Source: a virus. From it: a stretch of DNA of 36,095 nt. Under the pieces are notes generated by a model that worked only from the letters and a program-made list of their open reading frames with translations, was not told the origin of the DNA and did not search any database. Of the stretch, positions 15,775 through 20,627 are shown in pieces. The DNA lies in the IMG/VR virus record IMGVR_UViG_3300024999_000243, positions 1 to 36,095 of that record; one strand, written 5' to 3'. A program made the translations under genes and the position numbers. The stretch's first letter is position 1. Every line of letters begins with the position of its first letter.

Positions 15775-16116
15775 CTAAAACGCTTTGCCGCCGTGCTTGT
15801 GGCTGCGTGTCTTATTGAACTCAGTCTTGGCGACAATCGCCTGCCCGACCCGGTAGCCTTTGGCAGCGGCGTAGTCCATGATCCTGATAATTACGTCGGC
15901 CAGTTCGGCCTCGACACCGGAGAACTCAGGTACTTTGTCATCAGGCGGGTTGCCGTGTCGGAGTGCCTCCAACGCCTCGGACAGTTCGCTGTGCATCAGG
16001 GCTATAAGTTCACCTTCGTTGCGCTCCTCTTCCCACCAGCCCTTGGCTACTGCGGTCCCATGGACTTCGTTTGCCAGAGCGTCGAACGACATCTGGAACC
16101 ATTCGTTGTTGTCCAC
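15775..16116 (-). CDS. mazG: MazG-like nucleotide pyrophosphohydrolase
   Basis: The 113-residue product begins at a GTG that shares its G with the TAG of the upstream gene and has GGGGGAGGGT as binding site. It shows the all-alpha NTP pyrophosphatase signature: E44-x2-E47 in HSELSEALEALR and E71-x2-D74 in EAELADVIIRIMDYA, the paired acidic sites that bind Mg2+. The family removes pyrophosphate from (d)NTPs. Phage versions are proposed to clear non-canonical nucleotides or to alter alarmone levels. It is the last gene of the leftward operon. No C-terminal partner domain is present, so it is the short single-domain form. Substrate is not predictable. Confidence 0.85.
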   Translation of the reverse strand: MDNNEWFQMSFDALANEVHGTAVAKGWWEEERNEGELIALMHSELSEALEALRHGNPPDDKVPEFSGVEAELADVIIRIMDYAAAKGYRVGQAIVAKTEFNKTRSHKHGGKAF

Positions 16117-16793
16117 TATTTACCCTCCCCCAACCGATCAGCAGCGATCGCAGCATACCCACAGAGGTCAACGTAGTTGTCACGACTCGGCTTCTGCCCT
16201 TGGATACGGGCCATCTTGAACAGGACCATCATGTGAGCGATGTCTTTGGCGGAGAACAGGTAAACTTCTTCGTAATACTTCGGAGCAAAATTGGTCAGTT
16301 CGAGGATTGTCTTTTGCTTCTCAAGCATGTAGGTATTCCAATACTTCGCAATCACCGCGAACGAATCCTCCGGACTCCCGTAAACGTCCTGCCGCTCACC
16401 GCAGATCGTGGCCTTGGCCTCGTCGAGGCAGTCTCCTAGTTTCACTTCCTGCTTACGCAGCCTCATCCCACAGTCAGTACATTCAAGGGTGAAGCCATCT
16501 TCGATGGCCGGGTCTATCACCTTGGTATTTCGGTGTTTGCATTCGCTCGTTGTTGTCGCGACAGAGTTCCACACGCCTAAGCAGTGGTGCCCTGCCGTCA
16601 AGGTCTCTCCGCACTTATTGCACTTACCGATAGTCTCCTTCATCTCACACTCCTCGCATAATGTTTTGCCGTGATTCGGCTTGCCGCATTTGATGCACTC
16701 GTTCGGCGCCTTCTCCGTCGGCCGGTAGCACTCACAATGATACGACTCATGGACGCTGCAGTAGCCTGAAGCGTCGATCCAAGATGGTCTCAT
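16116..16793 (-). CDS. Zinc-ribbon protein with C-terminal DUF6378-like domain
   Basis: The 225-residue product has at least four Cys/His pairs in its first 110 residues: CSVHESYHCEC, CIKCGKPNHGKTLCEEC, CNKCGETLTAGHHC and ECTDCGMRLR. These are consistent with several small zinc ribbons. Residues about 130-222 match the phage DUF6378 pattern: ICGERQDVYGSPEDSF, then the LFSAKDIAHMMVLFKMARI helix and RDNYVDLCGYAAIAADR. That domain often lies beside MazG and nucleotide genes, as here; its activity is not known to me. The ATG at 16793 overlaps the upstream TGA. The zinc part might bind nucleic acid or protein. Confidence 0.7.
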   Translation of the reverse strand: MRPSWIDASGYCSVHESYHCECYRPTEKAPNECIKCGKPNHGKTLCEECEMKETIGKCNKCGETLTAGHHCLGVWNSVATTTSECKHRNTKVIDPAIEDGFTLECTDCGMRLRKQEVKLGDCLDEAKATICGERQDVYGSPEDSFAVIAKYWNTYMLEKQKTILELTNFAPKYYEEVYLFSAKDIAHMMVLFKMARIQGQKPSRDNYVDLCGYAAIAADRLGEGK

Positions 16794-17116
16794 AAATTCT
16801 CCTCCAAAAATCTTCTCAATTTCCGGTTCGCCACGACCTCTCGAGTCTCAGCGTCCGTGCCCTCGGCATCGCCTACGATCAGCGCAAGGCACTCGGCGAG
16901 GGCCTGCTTTATGGCTTCGAGCTTGTTGGCATTCGAAACAGCGTTGTCGAACGCAAAGACATACCTTGTCGCTGCACGACAGGACTCAAGCCTGTCTCGC
17001 TCCGGAGGCCGCTTTGCCACGTAACTATCGCAGTAGCTGTGTCGGTGCATGTCGCAGGCGCCTTCGTACTCAACGTCGTGGGAGGAGCACTTAAAGTTTT
17101 GGCAGTCGGGTTTCAT
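16790..17116 (-). CDS. Small Cys-rich N-terminal protein, unknown
   Basis: This 108-residue product starts with a Cys/His-rich segment, CQNFKCSSHDVEYEGACDMHRHSYC (shown as C5, C10, H13, C21, H24, H26 and C29 by position), which could hold a metal. A helical region with NANKLEAIKQALAECLALIVG follows. The ATG at 17116 is preceded by GGGAGGTGAG, and the gene overlaps the DUF6378 gene by an ATGA. It starts three bases after the thymidylate synthase stop. I do not recognise the family. Confidence 0.65.
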   Translation of the reverse strand: MKPDCQNFKCSSHDVEYEGACDMHRHSYCDSYVAKRPPERDRLESCRAATRYVFAFDNAVSNANKLEAIKQALAECLALIVGDAEGTDAETREVVANRKLRRFLEENL

Positions 17117-17119
17117 CTC

Positions 17120-17851
17120 TCACCTCCCGTTCGCTTCAAGAAACAACTGTTTATCCTGCAGTGCAGCCGCGCCCACGGCGATCTTGTCGACGTTGAGGCA
17201 GTCCACAATGGAGAAATATTGGTCGTACAAATGCAGTCCGTCAGAGAACGCGATGATGGAGCCGTCGACTACCGGGAACTCATCCTTCAGGCTGTCCAGC
17301 ACCATCTCCTTCAGAAGCTGCAGCCCTCCGAGGTTCTCAGGCAGTCCGGCGTAGAGGTCCCAGGACCGGAAGTAGACCGTCATGTTCAGCCTGCTATTGA
17401 CAACCTTGAACGAGATACTCCGCAGACATGGAGGATCGTCAAGGAACGTAGTTACGACATCGCCAATGCAGACCGTCGCCTGATTGGTATTGCCTTTCGA
17501 GTCCTTGAGCAGTTGGATTATTCTGGCTAACTGCTGGGTGATGAACTCGCCGTAGGTGTAGACCTCGTTGTCGGCCTTCACATCGCAAGCGATGTACCTG
17601 GCGAAGTAGGCCTCGATCTTCTCATCGTCAGTCGGCGCCGGGATGGACGGCGGCAGGATGGGCGCAAGCGGGCGGCTGCCGGGGGAAGTTATCTCGAGCA
17701 TTACTTTGTCGAGCTGCTTCCTGATCTGCCCTTGGTAGCTCCCACCCTTAACCAGGAAGTCGTAGCCGTTCTTCACGCACAGCCACATAACTTCCCGCCA
17801 CGCGCTGTCAATGGTTGCTGCTTTGACAAAGTTCGCTTCTTCGATTATCAT
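17120..17851 (-). CDS. thyA: Thymidylate synthase family enzyme (ThyA-like)
   Basis: The 243-residue protein carries the family's key motifs. The catalytic Cys is C142 in DPPCLRSISF. Phosphate and nucleotide contacts lie in YFRSWDLYAGLPENLGGLQLL (Arg162, Asp165, Asn173). The nucleotide-binding HLY motif is H207-x-Y209 in DGLHLYDQYF. Asn173 is the residue that favours dUMP over dCMP; dCMP hydroxymethylases carry Asp there. So dUMP to dTMP with methylene-tetrahydrofolate is the likely reaction. The protein is shorter than E. coli ThyA and resembles the archaeal/phage type. It is in the coupled leftward operon (ATGA overlap with the next upstream gene) and would feed phage DNA synthesis. Confidence 0.8.
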   Translation of the reverse strand: MIIEEANFVKAATIDSAWREVMWLCVKNGYDFLVKGGSYQGQIRKQLDKVMLEITSPGSRPLAPILPPSIPAPTDDEKIEAYFARYIACDVKADNEVYTYGEFITQQLARIIQLLKDSKGNTNQATVCIGDVVTTFLDDPPCLRSISFKVVNSRLNMTVYFRSWDLYAGLPENLGGLQLLKEMVLDSLKDEFPVVDGSIIAFSDGLHLYDQYFSIVDCLNVDKIAVGAAALQDKQLFLEANGR

Positions 17852-18069
17852 TCCTCTTCCTCCTCCGTAGTAGCCTCAATAACCAAATCCCAGAGGTTGT
17901 CAGCATCAACCTCGAAGGTAAAATAGATCGTCACTCCGTGGACGGAGGCATTGAAAGATGCCTTCCCTGTCACCCTCTCCAAGCTGGAGCCTTGTTTTTC
18001 AAGGTACTCGTCAAGGGCAGCCACCTCACTGTAGGCTAAAGTAATATTGTAGTTTTTGCCTTTGATCAT
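17848..18069 (-). CDS. Small hypothetical protein, acidic C-terminus
   Basis: I chose the ATG at 18069, which overlaps the upstream TGA (ATGA) and follows GGAGGGAGGGG. The longer frame to 18105 has no better site. The 73-residue product shows strands such as NYNITLAY and VHGVTIYFTFEVD, then a short helix and a run of five Glu at the end. This looks like a small alpha/beta fold. No function can be inferred. It is coupled to the thymidylate synthase gene. Confidence 0.6.
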   Translation of the reverse strand: MIKGKNYNITLAYSEVAALDEYLEKQGSSLERVTGKASFNASVHGVTIYFTFEVDADNLWDLVIEATTEEEEE

Positions 18070-18293
18070 CCCCTCCCTCCTTCGGTAAACCCCACCCATC
18101 GCCACTCGTTCAACCCAAGGCGCAGCCGGGACATCTCGGCCGCTATCGCCGCAGCCTCCTCGGCATGCAGAAGCCTTGTGGCCTCACCCATAGAGGCGAG
18201 GACGACCTTCGTGCCGAACGGAGTGCTCATTATTGCGGCTTGGAAATCTGTTGGTTTGGTCTGCTTCGCAGACACTCGGCACCGTAAACTCAT
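18066..18293 (-). CDS. Small hypothetical protein in the coupled gene train
   Basis: This 75-residue product begins at an ATG in an ATGA overlap with the upstream membrane-protein gene and ends in another ATGA overlap. AAGGGAGATGA precedes the start. The sequence has an N-terminal basic region, then a mainly helical Ala/Glu/Leu-rich middle (ATRLLHAEEAAAIAAEMSR). An internal ATG at MSTPFGTK is a less likely start. I recognise no domain. Confidence 0.55.
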   Translation of the reverse strand: MSLRCRVSAKQTKPTDFQAAIMSTPFGTKVVLASMGEATRLLHAEEAAAIAAEMSRLRLGLNEWRWVGFTEGGRG

Positions 18294-18472
18294 TTCATCT
18301 CCCTTATAAACTCAACAATGTCCATCCCTAAAGCCATGCTTAGTGCCCCGGCCATCCACCATACTATACGACTTTCTTCTATCGGCAGAATCCAGCCGGG
18401 GTGGCTCCAGTTGGTGCCCGCGCCTATAGCGTCTGCGATCATCAGCAGTCCTAAGAAAATCACAGTCCTCAT
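18290..18472 (-). CDS. Small membrane protein, two predicted segments
   Basis: The start at 18472 is chosen because it overlaps the upstream TGA (ATGA) and lies behind GGGGGAGGAGACC. The longer open frame to 18538 lacks such a site. The 60-residue product has hydrophobic stretches at about 3-18 (VIFLGLLMIADAIGAG) and 36-52 (VWWMAGALSMALGMDIV), with a short extracellular-type loop between. Many phages encode such tiny membrane proteins in their early operons; their roles are mostly unknown. It is not obviously a holin, being far from late genes. Confidence 0.55.
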   Translation of the reverse strand: MRTVIFLGLLMIADAIGAGTNWSHPGWILPIEESRIVWWMAGALSMALGMDIVEFIREMK

Positions 18473-18684
18473 ACACGGTCTCCTCCCCCTACTACGGGGT
18501 CTTGGACCAGAATCATAGATCCTGCCTGATACTCCCACTCGTAATACTCATCGCCGACGGACCAGACTCGGCCAGTATCGGACGCAGTCAGGGCCTGCGC
18601 CTCGTCCTCGGTCTCGACGATCCTGGGAGGGACGGTCTCGAATGCCATTGCCAGTTTGATGATTTCTGCAAGAGTTATTTTCAT
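18469..18684 (-). CDS. Small hypothetical protein
   Basis: This 71-residue protein has an N-terminal helix (KITLAEIIKLAMAFETV), then an acidic stretch and a Trp/Tyr-rich patch (GRVWSVGDEYYEWEYQAG), which suggests a small beta-hairpin module. The start is in an ATGA overlap with the upstream gene and has AGGAGCC nearby; the stop overlaps the next start. No function assigned. Confidence 0.6.
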   Translation of the reverse strand: MKITLAEIIKLAMAFETVPPRIVETEDEAQALTASDTGRVWSVGDEYYEWEYQAGSMILVQDPVVGGGDRV

Positions 18685-18998
18685 TTTGGCTCCTCTGAGT
18701 CAACGATTTCTCGGATATAAATCATTGCGGCGAGGTTCACGACATCCCGCATGTCGCCCTTTGCCATGTGGTGCTGAAGCAGTTCCCGCAGGTACTCTAC
18801 CGAGCACACTTCCTGATCCCACCATCCGCCTCGGCCTTTCTCTCTGGCCGCTGCCAATTTCTCTTCCATGGCGTTGTCGGCCATGCGAACCAGCTTCTGG
18901 TCAGCATAACGCTCAAGGACATCCCTGTCTTTCTCATGCTTCCATTTTCTGATTCTGGCTACTTCGTGCCTGACGTAAGTCTCGTAAGCGTCACTCAT
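18681..18998 (-). CDS. Helical hypothetical protein
   Basis: The ATG at 18998 overlaps the upstream TGA and follows GGGGGAGTGGGT; the frame open to 19055 has no site as good. The 105-residue product is charged and helical (YETYVRHEVARIRKWKHEK, ADQKLVRMADNAMEEKLAAA). A short GRGGWWDQEVCSVEYLRELLQ segment and a C-terminal helical part with DVVNLAAMIYIREIVD follow. It may be DNA- or protein-binding, but no family is recognised. Confidence 0.6.
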   Translation of the reverse strand: MSDAYETYVRHEVARIRKWKHEKDRDVLERYADQKLVRMADNAMEEKLAAAREKGRGGWWDQEVCSVEYLRELLQHHMAKGDMRDVVNLAAMIYIREIVDSEEPK

Positions 18999-19192
18999 AC
19001 CCACTCCCCCGCCATCCGCATTATCTCCTCCGCTATGGCGGTCGCGCTCCGCCAAGGGATAACATCACTCTTAATGATCAGCCCCTCGTCCCGAGCGATC
19101 AGGCACACGTCGCCGTCGGCTACCGTGGTCATGGCAGTTTTGCCGGGGAGGCAGTCTTGGGCGGCGACGATCTCGTCTAAGTTGTCTTTCAT
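18995..19192 (-). CDS. Small hypothetical protein
   Basis: The start at 19192 has AAGGAGCT seven to eight bases upstream and overlaps the preceding TGA in an ATGA; earlier in-frame Met codons lack this. The 65-residue product has a mixed pattern (DCLPGKTAMTTVADGDVCLIA, then a C-terminal helix SATAIAEEIMRMAGEW). It could be a small alpha/beta protein. No function is suggested by sequence or by neighbours. Confidence 0.6.
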   Translation of the reverse strand: MKDNLDEIVAAQDCLPGKTAMTTVADGDVCLIARDEGLIIKSDVIPWRSATAIAEEIMRMAGEWV

Positions 19193-19344
19193 AATAGCTC
19201 CTTCAAGATACTGGTTATCGTTGATGCGTTCATCGCTATGTTGAACACTCCGAACCATCTGAGGGCGCCTTGCCATTCCATAACCATGTAGCACCCTAGT
19301 ATGAACAAAAACAAGCACGTAGTTAAGCACAAATATGCGATCAT
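19189..19344 (-). CDS. Tiny membrane protein
   Basis: The ATG at 19344 lies in an ATGA overlap behind AAAGGAGGCGG. The 51-residue product has one strong hydrophobic segment (MIAYLCLTTCLFLFILGCYMV, residues 1-21) and a second, weaker one around WFGVFNIAMNAST. Cys-rich and without an obvious signal cleavage site, it is most likely an inner-membrane peptide. The upstream extension to 19458 lacks a ribosome site. Confidence 0.55.
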   Translation of the reverse strand: MIAYLCLTTCLFLFILGCYMVMEWQGALRWFGVFNIAMNASTITSILKELL

Positions 19345-19547
19345 ACCCCCGCCTCCTTTCCCAGTAAATATGAACTGTTCCGAGTCTTCACGACCCCGCC
19401 TTCCCGCAGCCGGAAGGCTACAATCCGAGACAACTTGATCGGATGCCCGTCTTTCCACCGGCCTTTCTTATCGTCAAAAATTTGTCCGCAGAGCGCCTTA
19501 CCGAAGAACGCCCAGTTCTCTAGCCTGCCTGTTATTTCGTCGCTCAT
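19341..19547 (-). CDS. Small conserved phage protein, unknown function
   Basis: A near-perfect AAAGGAGGTCAACAA precedes the ATG at 19547. The 68-residue protein has the order LENW...GKALCGQIFDD, then GHPIKLSRIVAFR, then a VVKTRNSSYLLG end. I associate this pattern with a small phage protein seen in many tailed-phage genomes, with no assigned activity. It looks like a compact beta-rich fold. It is coupled to the membrane-protein gene by an ATGA overlap. Confidence 0.65.
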   Translation of the reverse strand: MSDEITGRLENWAFFGKALCGQIFDDKKGRWKDGHPIKLSRIVAFRLREGGVVKTRNSSYLLGKEAGV

Positions 19548-19566
19548 TTGTTGACCTCCTTTAAGT

Positions 19567-19773
19567 TTATACGTACGTCCACCTAGCTACGTAGCTTGCC
19601 GAGCCTGAACAGGTTCCGTCGTCGTTAAGCACCGCCCAGTACATACAAACCCCTCTACACCTAAGCGTACCAGACACCGGACTTATCTTCGCAAACCTGT
19701 ACCTGACCTCGCCGTCGAAGTCTTCCGTAGCTACTACAATGGCACCGAATCGTTTAAAAAATTTCCGCCACAT
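19567..19773 (-). CDS. Small hypothetical protein
   Basis: I prefer the ATG at 19773, which sits at a normal distance from AAGGAGGGAGT. A GTG at 19779 would be too close to it. The 68-residue product has a basic N-terminus (MWRKFFKRFG) followed by strands such as AIVVATEDFDGEVRYRFAKI and CMYWAVLNDDGTCSG. The ten-codon overlap with the upstream gene is in a different frame. Function unknown. Confidence 0.5.
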   Translation of the reverse strand: MWRKFFKRFGAIVVATEDFDGEVRYRFAKISPVSGTLRCRGVCMYWAVLNDDGTCSGSASYVARWTYV

Positions 19774-19957
19774 CTTCACTCCCTCCTTGAACTTGGGTTA
19801 TCTCCTCACAAATCGTATCGACTATCCTCCTGACCTTCTCGTTCTCCGGCCGGTTCTCATACGGCGTGGTGGCGTGGGCAAAGTTTTTGCCGATTACGAG
19901 GTAAAACACACCTCCGTCAATGATCACTTTTCTTCTTACTGCGTCTTCGCCTTTCAT
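19754..19957 (-). CDS. Small hypothetical protein coupled to the methyltransferase remnant
   Basis: The ATG at 19957 overlaps the stop of the ancestral methyltransferase frame (ATGA) and is preceded by AAGGAGGTCGG. The 67-residue product has a first strand pair (KVIIDGGVFYLVIGKNFA), then a helix with ENEKVRRIVDTICEEITQV. No family recognised. The intact ATGA overlap shows that the broken methyltransferase still holds its original 3' junction with this gene. Confidence 0.6.
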   Translation of the reverse strand: MKGEDAVRRKVIIDGGVFYLVIGKNFAHATTPYENRPENEKVRRIVDTICEEITQVQGGSEDVAEIF

Positions 19958-20627
19958 ATCTGACCGACCTCCTTGATCCGCTTAACAGCGACTGCGAACA
20001 TCTCAGGAACCAGTTCCATCCCAATGAACTCTCGATTCAGCTTTCGGCAAACGTCACTGTTGGCACGCTGCATCCTACGCAAAAGGCGCGCGCGCCTACA
20101 CCGACGAAGGCGACACAGTGTTGGACAACTGTATGGGGAGTGGCACTGCGAGGGTATCGGTCGGTAGCCCCCTTGGCACTGTTCGTCTGCGTGTGTCTGC
20201 CGTAAACGTCAGTGGTCTTCTTCGGGTTCGCGTAAACCGCATTCATCGGCTTATGCCCTTGCGTCTTTATCGGGTTGTACTTAGGCAGTTTCTTATAGAA
20301 CACCAGAATGTTCTCATGCGCCTTCATCGGAGCTTTCTTTGCGTTGAGATGTCCAGTCGCAGTGCCCTTCTCCCAAATCCACTCGTATCGCAGCATAGGC
20401 AAGTTGCTCGCTCCTAGAACTTTGTCGAACGGAGTTTGCGCGTTGAGGACTATGGCTCCTCGGTCCTTGATTACCCGGCAGTAGTGCTTCCACAGCGAGG
20501 GTATGTCGATAACCACGTCCCATCTGCAGCGAGTAGTCCCAAATGGCAGGTCGGCGCAGATCATATCGACGCTCTTATCAGGTATTTGGTGCAGCAAGTC
20601 CAGGCAGTCGCCTTGCAATAATTTCAT
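19954..20627 (-). pseudogene. DNA methyltransferase gene with an internally inverted segment
   Basis: Reading leftward from an ATG at 20627 (ATGA overlap with the primase gene), codons 1-161 match a phage N6-adenine/N4-cytosine methyltransferase: MKLLQGDCLDLL, then ADLPFGTTRCRWD (the catalytic DPPY-type motif, here DLPF), then RYEWIWEKGTATGHLNAKKAP, APMKAHENILVFYK and TDRYPRS. After YPRS the frame turns to nonsense and stops at 20037. The missing pieces are on the plus strand between 20047 and 20156: TVGTLHPTQK (20059-20085), and YTDEGDTVLDNC with MGSGTARV (20097-20156), the SAM-binding motif. The true C-terminus is back on the minus strand as NREFIGMEL to KEVGQI (20037-19954). About 22 bases also appear lost near 20085-20096. 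So the gene cannot make the full enzyme in this state. Confidence 0.75.
20085..20096. repeat. Perfect 12-bp GC palindrome at the centre of the inverted segment
   Basis: GGCGCGCGCGCC is its own reverse complement. It replaces about 11 codons expected between HPTQK and YTDEGD of the methyltransferase and lies close to the midpoint of the inverted block (about 20038-20156). It may mark a breakpoint, a repair scar or an assembly join. Confidence 0.7.

Noticed and set aside
20118-20417. Plus-strand ORF beginning MLDNCMGSGTARV
   Set aside because: It starts in the inverted methyltransferase segment and then runs antisense to the methyltransferase N-terminus. It is a by-product of the inversion and not a gene.
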